Source: Cycas panzhihuaensis | Lineage: Eukaryota; Cycadophyta | DNA length: 64,000 bases | Assembly: GCA_023213395.1 (NCBI GenBank) | Contig: CM041465.1 | Coordinates: forward strand, 49,545,741-49,609,740 | Reading direction: 5' to 3' | Shown here: positions 1 through 11,972 of the stretch, piece by piece | How the letters are laid out: each line of letters opens with the position of its first letter | Position numbering within the stretch: position 1 is the stretch's first letter | Position numbers and translations under genes: made by a program | Notes under the pieces: model-generated | The model's database searches: none | What the model was told of the DNA's origin: nothing | The model's input: only the letters and a program-made list of their open reading frames with translations

Positions 1-1030
1 TTGAATTTTATAATATTTGATGTAATGTTTAATTAATATAACGATTGATAATTGGTTGATATAAAGGTTCTCATCCATAATCATATTTGTATATATTTGG
101 TACAATATCATTAGTGGATGATGAGGCAACACAAATATATAAGTCTATGTTTATTGTAAGATAAATTAGATTACTTAATTCTCCACACACAAAATTGTTT
201 CATAAATTTTAATGATTATACTCTTCTAATTCTACTTTCTTCGTAGCAATATATACTAGTTTATATTATTCTTCCTCTTCTTGATATTCTACACCATTCA
301 TATGGTATCTCATTTACTAAATATTCTAACTCTTTCCATTCACGAGGGCCTTATCTCCTTCAATTTTAATCATTCCAATAATAATGTCTATGAGTACAAT
401 CTCATTATCTCTAAAGAATATTGGTATTATCATTATAAATGAGTGTATCTAACCAAAATTACTAGAATGATTACTTCTTAAAAAATGCTAAAAATTAAAG
501 AAGTACTAGAAGTCATAAAAAAGTCAAAAAAAATTTAATCTTCATCACAAAACATTAAATTACTTATATTATAACCATATAAATACATTTCTAATAAAAA
601 TTTTATTTGATGTCCTTTAAAGCCCTATAGCTTATATAATGATCTTTTGAAGTTGATCAAAATTTGAAAATTTGGAGATAGTAGTAGTAACTCTTATAAA
701 AGTACTAATAATTCTTTTTTTCTTATACCCAATCTAAATTAAATATCTTTTGATATAAACTATAATTCAAGGCACACCCACTAAAAAGCCTTTATAATCA
801 ATTTAGTGCTTGTGGCTTTCATAATAATTATTAGAACTTGAGGTAAAAGATTTTAAGGCCTACAAATAATAACTAATTATAGCCTTTCTAATCCAATATA
901 TATAATATAAAACTTAAAATTTATCACAAAGGTGTGATCATTTCTATTCTATAGTTGTTTACCCTAAATTTAGTCATCTACATCTCTAAAATAGTAACTT
1001 TTGATAAAAATCTTAATTGGCTAAAATCAT
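1..1030. other. AT-rich left edge, probably internal part of T0
   Basis: No convincing coding region is seen on either strand. The only structural clue is the primer-binding site that follows it. That site implies this stretch is the 5' internal part (leader or decayed gag) of a minus-strand LTR element running off the left edge. The reverse complement of about 230-500 has short open stretches rich in Glu, Ile and Asn, but no domain could be named. Confidence 0.35.
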
Positions 1031-1246
1031 GCTTTGATACCAGTTGTAGCAACCTTTTTACACAAGTAATAGTAAAAATACTCAAATGATACTAATTATC
1101 AAATATTGTATATAGTAGAATATTAATAATAACTTGCAATTACATTAAAAAGAATAAGTACTAAAATAATAATAAATATGGTAATATACAAAAGAACTAA
1201 AATAATAATAAATCTAATAGTTTATAATATAATAAAATAGTATTAA
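1031..1246 (-). mobile_element. T0: primer-binding site and LTR start (minus strand)
   Basis: Positions 1031-1042 read GCTTTGATACCA, the reverse complement of the initiator tRNA-Met PBS with one change. Two bases later a TG at 1045 opens a sequence (TGTAGCAACC...) where the LTR is expected. The LTR is interrupted at 1246 by T1 and should continue from about 12394. Its far end is not certain. It may reach the polypurine tract of T3 near 12.89 kb, in which case T0 and T3 share one LTR, or it may end earlier. Confidence 0.45.
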
Positions 1247-1663
1247 TGTTACATAGCCACATGCTATCAATGGGACTAGATTATAAGTATATATAACTAG
1301 GTTATTGAATGGTTAGTGCTACCCATTAACTTTTATGTGTGGGCCACTTAGGTCCATCAATGCAATGGAAGACCATTTGTACCACCAATAATATTTTATA
1401 TAAAAGACACCCCTTATCTATTAAGAGCTAATGATTGTAGAACAAGATTATTATATATTGATATCTTATGAGAGCTTATACATCAATACAACTTTAGTGG
1501 TATTTTGTGTTCTTTGGTGCCTTTGTGCATCCATATTTTCCTATACTCAACCCCCATCTGTTAATGAAAAAGTGCTTATTATGTTGCTCAAATCTTGTTA
1601 TTATGTCTTTTGAGCTTGAAGTGATCCAAGTGTGTGAAGGAATGTAGGAACAATCATGTTTTA
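1247..1663 (+). repeat. T1 5' LTR
   Basis: It starts TGTTACATAGCC and ends CATGTTTTA. It matches 11973-12389 along its length, for example the shared stretches GAATGGTTAGT, GTGTTCTTTGGTG and CTTGAAGTGATCCA. Both copies are 417 bp. A TATA-like TTTTATATAAAAG lies near 1394. Confidence 0.85.
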
Positions 1664-1665
1664 AG

Positions 1666-1677
1666 TGGTATTAGAGC
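1666..1677 (+). other. T1 primer-binding site (initiator tRNA-Met)
   Basis: TGGTATTAGAGC differs from the canonical TGGTATCAGAGC by one C-to-T change and lies two bases after the LTR. Confidence 0.85.
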
Positions 1678-3050
1678 TCAACTCTCTGGTCTAATCAAAA
1701 GCAACACAAGGCAAAGCATATTAAGAGAAGCAAAATTTTAGGAAAAAGTTATTTCCCCACCATGAAAATTTATAAAGCCTCTTCTTCTCATGTTGATTAT
1801 TTGTTATTATTTTTTGCTTGAATACTCTCTCTATATTATCAATTGCAAAGATTAAGGATAGGTAACAAACCTTCTACTCAAGTACTCTCTCTATTCCATC
1901 AATTATAAAGATTAAGAAAAGATACCCAACTTCCTTACAACCTTTTTGTTTTCCATAGAGTTTAGGTAAAGATCATGTTCTGTGAGTCTTTAAAAGAATG
2001 TAAGCAGTTTTTGCTCTTAACCAAGCATACTTAGCTCTATGTCAATACATGAAGTAAAGCAAGTTACCTTCTTACACAAGCCTTAGACAACACCTACTTA
2101 TGGAAGTGAGCCTTCACATGCCTTTGGGTATATAGGAGGGCCCCATTAGGCTCCCCTTCCATCCTAGAATAGAAAACATATCGACCATTGAAAATTTGTA
2201 GTGCATTAGTTAGCGATTAATCCCAAGAAGTTATCATTTCTAAACACCTTAACATGACTATCACAACTATTAGTATAATAAACCTTTGTAATTAGTGACC
2301 TAAGAAATTAGGTTGAATAATTGGTATTGACTGAGAAGTTTATTAAAGGGCCTATAGACTAGGCAAACCTGGTGTCTAGAGTCAGCTTAACGATTGGTTG
2401 TTGAGTACAGTTCTGCATTATCATACTACAAATTAAATACTATCTTCAAAACATAAAAGTACAAAAAAAGTTACTAAATCACTATAGTAATCATTACAAA
2501 TCTCCACAACAACAACTAGAGCAAATTATTCAAAATCTATGTGCAAACTCCTTCTTGTCCAAACTTCTAACTATAAGTCTAAAGGTCTTCACTTGTAAAA
2601 AAAAAATAACTCTCACTTGTAGGTTTTACTGTGATAGGGTTACTTTTTCAAATACCCACCTATTATAAACAAGACTTGTACTAGGAGACTTCATATAAAA
2701 AGAAAAAAAAAAGTCCATGACTCCAATTTGACCTTTGTTCATCATACATTTTATTTTAGCGAGTGTATCATACTAATCATTTTTATCTAAGTTAAATTTA
2801 ACTTGATTTTTTGGGAAAAACAACATACAAGCACCACTATAGGCCTCACAACCCCACTTGTTCAATTAAAACTCATCTATCTCACTTCGATAAGCTCTTC
2901 TTTTCCCTTCTCATCATAATTTCCTAATTCTCTAAATCCCATTTTTTCTACCTACTTCCCAATTCAATAAATCACATTATGTCTTATTGACCTTACTTCA
3001 TTACATCTCTTCTTATTTCCTACATCACTCTTCTTGTAATCTCTTTATGT
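1678..3050 (+). other. T1 untranslated leader
   Basis: This is a non-coding leader of about 1.4 kb. The part from about 2020 to 2420 is recognisably related to the leaders of T7, T10 and T9, including a GGGTATATAGGAGG-type segment at about 2128 and a TTGTAGTGCATTAGTTAGC segment near 2196. No gene is seen. Confidence 0.6.
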
Positions 3051-4200
3051 CCCTATGATGGCTCCCACCTAAGTCGATTGAATCCTTGCATTGGAGACTT
3101 AGTTCATCAAATTCAAGAATAACATAGCATCAAAGGCCACCATGACCACCCTCAAGAATGAGGTAGCATCAAAAGTTGACACAATCACTCTTGTGAACCA
3201 AATGGAATAAATGCCTGCTTAATTATTAAACAGGTCCTCTAATCCCACATGCACCTCAAACTCGTCAAGAAGTCCTTCTCTAGTAGGCAGTTCTCCTCCA
3301 TATCTATTTCCACCACCATGAAAACAACATCTCCATCACAAAATTAACATAGATACATTTGATCTAGATCTTAATAAGGACAATGCACAAAGTTGGATAA
3401 GCAAGTTAGAATCTTACTTTTCACTCAATCCAATGCCGGTCAATGAATAGTTAACATGTGCATCTATCCATTTGGATGGTAAAGCACATCATTGGTTTTG
3501 TTGGTGGCAATGGGAGTACTCAACTAATTAAATATGGGCACATTTTTCTAATAATTTCTTTGAATAATATGAAGAAACTTAGAACCAGCCTTTCCTTAGT
3601 TAGCTCATGGAGTTGAGGCAAGTATCATCCATAGAAGCTTATATAGACAAGTTCTAAACCTTACAAAATTAAGTTAGCCAGAACTTGGATAATCAAAAAA
3701 TTATTAATACAAATGTCTAAGGGCTCAAGGAATGCATTTAAATGTCCCTAAAAATAATGTCACCACTAAATTTAAAATAAGAAATATCCATGGATAAATT
3801 TATTGAGGTAGAGTTTATAATAGAACAAACATCTTCCTTTCAATGAGACTCCACATAGTACCAACTACTTGACTAGAAGAGTTATAACATCAGCGACCAC
3901 AGTTTGATGACTCATAATGACCTACAAAAAAGTGTCCTTCAGCAAAGCCCTCATCAAACCCAGTCTAAGTACCATCAACAGAAGCACACCAACATAGGGA
4001 AGCCAGTCTCTATATCCAATGCTTAGAGAAGTGGACACCCAGACATGGCAAACTCTATAAGGCTGAACAAATGATATTCACCCTTAGCCCCAACTTGTCC
4101 CTTGAATAAGATTCTAATTCCAAATAAGAAGTTAAAGAAAAAGCACCCTTAGAGCCTTCCCTAAACCATGAGCTAGAAGTCTCTTTGTTTGTTATATCCT
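3050..4200 (+). pseudogene. gag: T1 gag (decayed)
   Basis: The plus-strand translation contains the retrotransposon capsid pattern: SWISKLESYFSLNP near 3390, a helix with AHHWF near 3487, LMELRQVSSIEAYIDKF near 3607, and GLKECI followed by IMSPL near 3721-3770. T7 gag, in ORF 28104-28337 on the other strand, has the same blocks (YIDEFQSL, GLKEHIQMCLKI), so the two are relatives. Gag would form the particle and bind RNA. Several in-frame stops, many of them TAG or TAA where Gln or Trp is expected, make it non-functional. The start codon is not certain. Confidence 0.75.
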
Positions 4201-4560
4201 CTATTTCATATCTTGAATAATTACATGTCAAGGGAACCTTTCAAAAAATGCATATTACTATTTTAATCAATAATGGCACATCATTGAACTTCATTGATAT
4301 TTTGTTAGCTTGGTAACTCAACCTTTATATTATTCTTAAAACAAGATTTACCTTCTCGCTGCTAGGACATTATAATTTCCACTACACAAGAACAAATAAG
4401 AACTTAACCATACAAATTAGCTCTTTCTATTTGGTCTCAAATTTCTATGCTCTATCCATCAGTGGGTTAGATGCCATCTTTGGGGTTTAGTGGCTTCAAA
4501 CTCTAAAAAATCTACAATACCAATAACTCCCCTAGTAACCCATTCATTTTATTCAAATAT
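4200..4560 (+). pseudogene. T1 aspartic protease (decayed)
   Basis: Near 4262 the translation reads LINNGTSLNFID, in the place of the usual D-S/T-G-A-S active-site motif; the catalytic Asp is now Asn. About 70 codons on, near 4465, GLDAIFGV precedes a stop and LQTL, matching the GLDVILGVQWL block of T7 protease. The protease would cut the Gag-Pol polyprotein. The lost Asp and internal stops show it is inactive. Confidence 0.7.
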
Positions 4561-4769
4561 AATATGGGACAAATTCACAAACTTCACATTTTTTAACCTC
4601 CTCCAAATAAACTTATCCTACTAAACTAGATGTATAAGTAATTAAATAGTAATATTAGATACATAGTACATATCAATAACATCTAAGCCCATACTAACAT
4701 TCACCCAGATATACAATAAATTCTCACTAAGTATAAGCCTATCTTTGCCCCCTACCCACCAGTCCCCCT

Positions 4770-4991
4770 ACAATTGATGGTTGTTACCATACTATTAAAC
4801 TAAAAAAAACCCAAGATCAAATCAACTTTATGTCGTATCAAAATTTATACTTTAAAAAAAATGAAATAGAGAAAATTACTAATGAACTAGTTGAAATGGT
4901 GATTATGCAACGTAGCAAGAGCCCATGTATTACTCCTATTATGCCCATTCATAAAAAGAATGGTTCATTCAAGCTTTGCATTAATTATTAT
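4770..4991 (+). pseudogene. pol: T1 reverse transcriptase, N-terminal part
   Basis: The open frame at 4830-5012 carries the fingers region of gypsy RT: KNEIEKITNELVEMVIMQ, then MPIHKKNGSFKLCINYY, equivalent to the V-K-K-D-G-x-x-R-x-C-V-D-Y block. The match stops at 4991, where T2 begins. The next residues of the same block appear at 9460, after T2. The last few codons of this open frame are T2 LTR and not part of the enzyme. Confidence 0.8.
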
Positions 4992-5235
4992 TGTTATAGA
5001 CCTACTCTGTAACTTTAAAAAATAGCAGATTAATATGAGTACATAAGAGTGCTTTATGGGATTTCATAATAAAAAAAGACCAAATAAGTTGAATAATAAA
5101 TAAGTGATGATGAATGTTACAATTGGGGCATATTTATATGCGAATAAGAGGGTTCTTTCATGAATAGTTACAACCATTCAACAAGACCTTTTAATAATGA
5201 TTGATTGATAACTTCATTGAAGGTGGTTCATAACA
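4992..5235 (-). repeat. T2 3' LTR (left copy)
   Basis: 244 bp, TGTTATAG...CATAACA. It aligns along its length with 9213-9456, including AGATTAATATGAGTA and TTCATGAATAGTTACAACCA. Confidence 0.85.
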
Positions 5236-5258
5236 AGAAGCCCTTCTTAAAATGTTTC
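5236..5258 (-). other. T2 polypurine tract region
   Basis: On the minus strand the bases next to the LTR read AAGAAGGG followed by CTTCT, preceded by GAGGATGAAACATTTT. This resembles the end of gypsy elements, where a purine run primes plus-strand synthesis. The CTTCT spacer is unusual. Confidence 0.5.
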
Positions 5259-5879
5259 ATCCTCAAAATATGATTGAGATAACTATCTGTTTGATGACAC
5301 CTCTTGCTAACAAAAGAATATCATAATCATTTGATGTATGCCATCGAGTCATAATTATCAGAACTTTAAACAATAACAAATACAAATAAAAGGGAAAGCT
5401 TGAATAAGTCAATTTGATTGTGGGCCAATTAGAATTTTTTGGTAGGTGACGACTACAAAAATGTTGAATTTCTATTTGAATTTGCTTACAAGTTGAAGGT
5501 TGCTACCAAGAAATCTTCTATTCAACTTTGACTTCAATCTGTTGACAGACATAGTATTATCTTAGAATATAAGATTCTATACCAATTCTTGAGATCTTCT
5601 CATATTTATTGGGAGGTAAAATAATTATTGCTAACGCTGGAAAATCCTTTAGTAGACACGATGTAAATATTTATTTCATATTATTTGGTTGATTAGGAGG
5701 TGAACTAATTATTGTTAATATTAGTAACTTTTATTCAAATTGATCAAGAGATATTATTGACATTGGTTGCTTCTTCTCAAATTAATCATGGAATGTAGAT
5801 GTCATCATTGGTATTAATAACTTTTCTAGCATATACTTGATATCTTTTTTATTATAAATTATTATATATTCTTTTGGGA

Positions 5880-6425
5880 ATAACACTAACTATTTTTTCT
5901 TATTAGTTGTTAATGGTTTATCCTTATTTTCCTATTGTGTATTATTTTCTTCTTCTTCGTGCTCAAATTATGTGTTGAGATTATGGTTTGGTTTATAAGC
6001 CCCTTTTCTTTTTGTATTGCATGATCTTGTATTCAATTGGCCTTTAGTATAGATGTGCCATGCTCGTCTACCTTGTTAACATATTTATTCATATGTTCTT
6101 CATGATTTTTCTAATGTAATTCTTCTAATCTTCTTACTTGCTCCTTTAATTTTTTGTCTAATGCTAATAAGTAGGCATCAATTCTTTATATTCATCTCTA
6201 CTCTCTATATCTAAAATTTTATCATTCTTTTTCAATCTTCCATAAGTCCTTGCTTCTATATATTTTTTAGGTGAAAGTTTTATCCTTGGCAATTCCTTAT
6301 TTGTAATAACCAACTTATCTAACGTAGGATATGAAAGGGGTTTAGAATTTGGCACCACAAGAGGTCCATGTAAACCAATAGAATAATTGTGTGAGATTTG
6401 ATTGTGTGTTAACAATAGAGGTAAA
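5880..6425 (-). pseudogene. T2 unidentified coding-like region downstream of the BRCT fragment
   Basis: An open frame of 83 codons (6415 to 6164) includes LDKLVITNKELPRIKLSPKK and RDEYKELMPTY. After a frameshift the protein-like reading goes on with LALDKKLKEQVRRLEELH and a charged, coiled-coil-like stretch to about 5880. It has no gypsy or copia motif that I recognise. It could be a continuation of the captured host gene, a second captured gene, or a gag-like protein of the T2 family. Its composition (Lys, Glu, Leu rich) is more protein-like than the surrounding AT-rich DNA. Confidence 0.45.
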
Positions 6426-6429
6426 CAAC

Positions 6430-7048
6430 TTTTTCTATCTCAAATATCCTCTAAATCACTAGCCTTTGCCTCCAAAAGTTCTACTTCCCATCCAATTTTC
6501 TAGTAATTCTCTTTGGGAAATAATGCCCAAACTTTCAAGCAAACTTCAAGCCAATGGTGATTGAATAGATTTATTCCTATTTGTTTCACAACCCTATACT
6601 TGTCCTCTTCATACTTGTAACAAATGAGATGTGTTACTTCACTCACAATTAATGACTTTGTAAATTATACTCCTATCCTTTCAACTATTCTTATATAATG
6701 TTATAACGATATCGATCGTGATAACCTGTTAAGCAAATGCATAAGGATGCACTACCTGGAATGCCAAATATATCTCTTACAAGTCTATACAAAATCTTAT
6801 TAGTATCTACAAACATTCACTTGGCCAATTTGTGTGCAACCCATAAGTGTGTAACCAGCATCTTCCCATCTTTCCTAGCCACAGCACAAATGGGATCATT
6901 GTATGTAAGCTAGTAAATGATAACATGAGTACAACTTATGTCATATTGTTCTGTATTGAATGCCCCATTGTTCTATTGCATATTCATTCTGTGTTACAGG
7001 ATTGAATCCTACTAGCATAAATTTTATTCCTTGAAATAATACTCTCAT
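6430..7048 (-). pseudogene. Captured fragment of a plant tandem-BRCT domain protein
   Basis: Read on the minus strand from an ATG at 7048, the translation (with frameshifts) gives two BRCT-like units. Unit one has LFQGIKFMLVGFNP (about 7040-6999), CTHVI (6933-6916), YNDPICAVARKDGK and LVTHLWV (6858-6838). Unit two has ICLTGY (6738-6721), VTHLICYKYE (6637 down) and NHHWLEVCLKVW (6567-6527), followed by an acidic LLEAKASDLEDI. BRCT hallmarks are visible: a T-H-L strand and the W-x3-C of the last helix. From memory this resembles N-terminal BRCT repeats of plant DNA-repair-type proteins such as the At4g02110 family. No intron is seen across about 600 bp. Stops and at least two frameshifts make it a pseudogene. 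It lies in the same orientation as T2's own transcript. Confidence 0.65.
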
Positions 7049-7729
7049 TCCCTTGCCTTGTTTTTGTTAATTTTAGAAGCATGAACATTGTATAGTTGCT
7101 TCAATGAACACACTAGAGAGACATAAGTGAAGATATTATTAGTGACGGTAGTGGTTGAATATGTATGCTTATCATATATTAGTGAATATATATATATGTG
7201 CTGAGATTGGTAACGAACACATGAAGGCCTAGAAGACCAAACTTTAATAGGATGGGAGATGACAATTCAATATTATAGTTTGATTATAGTGCAATTTCAT
7301 ATATGTATGGTAACAAATTTATCTTCATTGCAAAGGTGTGTATTTGTGGGGTTCCACAACACAAATACACCTATCAATATATTATTTTGTTAATTTTAAT
7401 AGGACATGAGGTACATAACTTGTTCATATCTCTATGGATGGTATTGTTGAAAGTGATGAATATGTGTATATATAGAGTTAGGCCCAATACCAACTATTTA
7501 TTCTAAGAACCATTTTATTATTAACCAACTTGCATGCAACTGTATGCGGTTGGTGGTGAATTAAATTAAGTAAAGGAAGGGATATATGATGTGCAAATAT
7601 GCTCGATGACTTTTACATGTAAAGCACCTTTATACACTATATATAATGCTTGGGTGATTAATATTGATGATGTTATCAATGTAACAGTGCTAAGCACTAT
7701 AGATTATACTTGGTTACTTATATCGATGA

Positions 7730-7895
<166 letters not shown>

Positions 7896-8344
7896 TTCAC
7901 GACTATTCAATACTTGGCAATATAATAATGCAACACTGAGCATTTCATATTACACTCATTAATTTTTATATATATAATGATTTTATGCACTATTAAATAT
8001 GACGTTGGTGACATATCCACTTTGTATATGAAGGTGACATTGGATGTTAGATGATAAGCAGAATACTACACTACATAGAATGTTTTCTTCGTAGCTATGA
8101 AAGTGAAATGTTAGTCTAAGTTGCTACTTTGATATTGTGATTCTCATGCCCTATAGTATAAAATCTACTGTATATGTGTGACGTGTATGTAATATAAAAT
8201 CTATCGTGTAATATACAATGAGGGACACTTGTATATATTATAGATAGATGTAAGACGACAATATATAATTCAGTCATGGTAGAATTTTATATAACTTATA
8301 TAGCAGTTATATAGTGACAAATAATTCAATCATGATGACTGATC

Positions 8345-8376
<32 letters not shown>

Positions 8377-8403
8377 TACTTATTTATTTATTTATTTATT
8401 TAT
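8345..8403. repeat. Compound microsatellite (TA)n then (TTTA)n
   Basis: About 27 bp of TA repeat is followed, after TTTGTTTAC, by five or more TTTA-type tetranucleotide units. Confidence 0.95.
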
Positions 8404-9198
8404 ATTTCATGTGTATATATAGAGTTTGTGGGTAAATTGTTTAGTGATTTATGGAGATTGGCCAGGAATTACTACATCTTTACATATAATATATTTGTCA
8501 ACCAATTTATTAATGTGTGTTTGCCCCATATATATTGGGTTGAAATGCTAATATGTTTATTTCATTAATGTTGAATGGTTGACACAAAAGTTATGTAATG
8601 TTTAACTATATATCAAATATTATTTTCACTACAAGATAAGATGCGAATTTTTATTGACCTCTATGTTTGCCCTTGACATATTATATTGGCATGCGTACTC
8701 AAGATTTCTAACTATGCACAATACAAATCTTGGTAACTCTGAAGGAATTTGTAAATACATAGCATGGAGATCTATTTAGCCTTCAACGCTAAATGATATG
8801 TCTGATTTTATGCCTTTAAGAGCATATGATAATAAATGCTTTGATGTGTATACCTTTTTTAATTTTGTAGAGCATAGAGGAGGTTGCCTCCAAGGGGCAA
8901 CTATGTGCAATTCTGTGGAGTAGTACTAGCAAGAAACTAAGCCTTACAATAAGGGTTGCTTGCACTAATGGAATAAAAGACCGAAGGATGCAATGCAATC
9001 ATATAATAGTGAGTAGAATCAAGTTGTAAAACTACAATGGAGGGAGATAAGATATGTTGAAATAAGAGAGTTTGAACTGCAGGGAGTCTAGAAAGTTTAT
9101 GATTAAGGCAATTTATTGTTGCTATGGTATTCTAGGCTACTTGATTTCTTAAGTGTTCTCAATAACTAGAATTGTTCAACCATAGGTACCAAAAACTT

Positions 9199-9210
9199 TC
9201 TCTAATACCA
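9199..9210 (-). other. T2 primer-binding site (initiator tRNA-Met, decayed)
   Basis: TCTCTAATACCA on the plus strand corresponds to GCTCTGATACCA with two changes. It lies two bases from the right LTR and sets the element's strand as minus. Confidence 0.75.
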
Positions 9211-9212
9211 CT

Positions 9213-9456
9213 TGTTATAGACCTACTCCATAACTTAAAGAAATAACAGATTAATATGAGTAAACAATAGCACTTTGAGGGGTTTCATAGTAAAAAAAGA
9301 CTAAATAAGTTGATTAATAAATAGGTAATTATGAATGTTATAATTGGGATGTATTTATATGCACACAATAGGGCTCTTTCATGAATAGTTACAACCATTC
9401 AACAAGACCTTTTTATAATGGTCGGTTGCTTACTTTCTTTAAGGTGGTTCATAACA
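9213..9456 (-). repeat. T2 5' LTR (right copy)
   Basis: 244 bp, TGTTATAGACCTACTCCATAAC to GGTTCATAACA, the partner of 4992-5235. Confidence 0.85.
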
Positions 9457-10500
9457 AACATAAACTTAACAAAATAACCATAAAGAATAAGTCCCCAACC
9501 TTGAGGATCAATGATATGTCAGGTGAAATTCATGATGCTACTATCTTCACTATGTTAGATCTCTAATCAAACTACTATCAAATCCCTATTGTACCTAAAG
9601 ATCGACACAAGATAGCCTTCTAGACATATCATGGCTATTTTGCATTCCAAGTAATGTTTTTGGCCTATATAATCCTTTAACCATATTGCAAACTTTAATG
9701 AATAAGATTTTTTCCCCCTTAGGAAATTTATCATTATTTTCTTCAATGACATTTTCATCTACAAACAAGCATGCCTCTTCACCTTCAACATTTGGAAACT
9801 ATTCTTTAGATTCTAGCCAAGCACCAGTTATATACTAAGCTCTTAAAGTATGAGTTTGGTAAATCTGAATTACAATAAATGGGCTATATTATTTCTTTAT
9901 TGAGTGTTCAGGTTGATCTTGATAAAATATCAATGATTATTAATTGTATAAGACTTAAGAATCTCACTTAGTTACATGCTTTCTTGGGGCTTATAGGATT
10001 CTACCAACGATTCATCCAGAATTATGTTGCCCTTGTAGCTCTATTAACTAATCTACTTTCAAAGGACTCATTTTAGTGGTCTCCAGCTACAAATGATACC
10101 TTTAACTATCTTAAAGAAGTCATGTCAACCACTTCAGTCTTAATAACACCAAATTTCACTCAACCTTTCCCATTAGAATGTGTTACATCAGGATTTAGCT
10201 TAAGTTTTATGCATAATTTTCACCCAATTTCATTTAAGAGCCAGAAATTCAAAGATCGCAAGTGTCAACTATCACCATACCAAAAGGAAATAAAAGTTAT
10301 TCTCTATATTGTAGATAAATGATATCAATATCTACTCAAGTCAGAATTCACTATCATAATAGACCACCACAGCCTCTATTGCATGTTAGACCAATAAGTT
10401 TTATCTAAGAAATAAGCCAGGTAGATTGATTGCCTCTAATTTAATTTCATAATTACATACAAAAAAGGGAGATGCCTTTTCTCATCTCCCTACCTCCCTA
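9457..10500 (+). pseudogene. pol: T1 reverse transcriptase C-terminal part and RNase H
   Basis: The RT resumes directly after T2 with KLNKITIKNKSPTLRINDM and ATIFTMLDL, the A-L-N-K-I-T-I-K and F-T-K-L-D-L blocks. YYQIPIVPKD follows near 9570. Near 9980 comes the connection region (FLGLIGFYQRFIQNYV) and then RNase H: LITPNFTQPFPLECVTSGFS near 10125, KSQKFKDRKCQLSPYQKEIK near 10240 and a decayed DHHSL block near 10362. The usual catalytic Y-x-D-D area around 9740 reads FFNDIFIY-like and is altered. Many stops are present. Confidence 0.8.
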
Positions 10501-10549
10501 CTTGAACCTGTCGTTCATGCAATCTCTAAGTCACAACTAACATGGATAC

Positions 10550-11470
10550 AAGAACTAGCCTTAAATAACCAATCCCAACCACTTTGTGCATAATGGACCA
10601 ACCAAATCCATAGTCACAAGGATTGGTCCATACATAATAGCCACCTTTTATATAGAAATCGTATATTTATACATCTTGCATCTTCCTTCATTCCTCAAAT
10701 CTTATCTAAATATCACTCTACTTCATTAGGAGGCTATTTAGAGTTTGATAAAATATATCAATGAGTTCTATCTAATTTTAACAGGCCACACATGAAATCT
10801 TCCATTATTACATTCATCTTAGAGTGTGACATGTCAATGTAATAAGGCAAACACTAAGACTCTGTTAAGTCTCCTATAATCCATTCATATTCATAAGGTA
10901 AGTGGTAGGATATTACAATGGATTTCATTATCGGCCCACCATTATCTATCGAATATGACTCTATATTGGTCGGCATCGATAAGTTAACTAAATACACTAA
11001 CTTCTTACAAGTCCATACTTTGTATAAAGCACCCTGCATCACTGACCTATACCCCAATTAGTATTCTACCTCCGTGGGTTCCCATCAATTATAGTATGTG
11101 ACTAAGACCTGAAGTTCATTAGTTTATTTTGACAAGAACTCTTTTGAGCATTAGGAACCTCGTTCAACATGAGTTCTACCTATCACCCACAAATAGATAG
11201 CCAATCAAAAGTTCTTAAGAAAATAGTAGAGACTTACTTATGTTGCTTCACATGTGAGCATCAAGTTAAATGGACTTCATGGTTAGCCCTTGCATAATAC
11301 TAGTACAATTCATCTCACCACTCATCCATAGGTATGTCTCTGTTTATAGCCCTTTATGATTACCCTCTGCCATTCCATAACACTCTAACCACCAACCTCT
11401 AAGAAACTAATGTCTAATAAAAACAATAACATATGGACCATATCCTAAACACCTTCAAATAAAACTTAGT
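10550..11470 (+). pseudogene. pol: T1 integrase core (decayed)
   Basis: Frames shift repeatedly, but the integrase order is readable: a region opposite the D-F-I-x-G-L-P block near 10925, then CD-DLKFISLF near 11098 (second catalytic Asp block), SSTYHPQIDSQSKVLKKIVE near 11170 (the S-x-Y-H-P-Q-T-D-G-Q-x-E block, with the catalytic Glu region altered), and SSHHSSIGMSLFIALYDYP near 11307. Integrase would insert the cDNA. This copy has too many stops to work. Confidence 0.75.
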
Positions 11471-11956
11471 CATTGTCCAGAATTATATGAAGTAATTAAT
11501 TGACTACCACCATTCTAATCACTCTTTTTATATTCATAATATTATATTCCTCTACCTTTATCTATACAAGTAATAATCACTCAAACACCATAAGAATCAC
11601 AAGCTCAACCCATGTTATTATGGCCCTGACAAAACACTCCAACGAATTGGTGAAGTTACATATGTATCAGAAGTTCCTTCTAACACCAAGATCCATAGTA
11701 TTTATGTTTCATGTCTTAAAAAATATCTCAGTAAAGATATGGTTCCTCAAATAGTCTTACAAATCTTTGATGAAGAACAAATCCTCACCATTCCACCAAA
11801 ATAAGTCTTGGCCAATAGATAATGTTACCTATAGATCAAAACCATCTCTGAGTACTTAGTACAGTGGGTTAGTTATGAAATTAAAGAGGTAATATGGGAA
11901 TCTATTGAATTTGTTAAGCAGTATCCACATCTCTTTCACTTTGAGGACTCAACATC
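11471..11956 (+). pseudogene. T1 integrase C-terminus with chromodomain
   Basis: Around 11640-11760 a decayed G-E-V-x-Y...VSCLKK-YLSKDM segment matches the G-E-V-S-Y-A-L-D-L to L-Q-K-C-L-S-K segment of T7. From about 11840 the frame reads EYLVQWVSYEIKEVIWES and then EFVKQYPHLFHFED. This is a chromodomain: the aromatic or Trp positions in YLVQW and VIWES and the acidic tail are kept. Chromodomains target integration to chromatin marks in chromoviruses. This is one of the better preserved segments of T1. Confidence 0.75.
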
Positions 11957-11972
11957 TTGGGGGGAGGGGACC
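11957..11972 (+). other. T1 polypurine tract
   Basis: TTGGGGGGAGGGGACC directly precedes the 3' LTR; T7 has the similar GAGGAGGGGACC at the same place. Confidence 0.9.
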
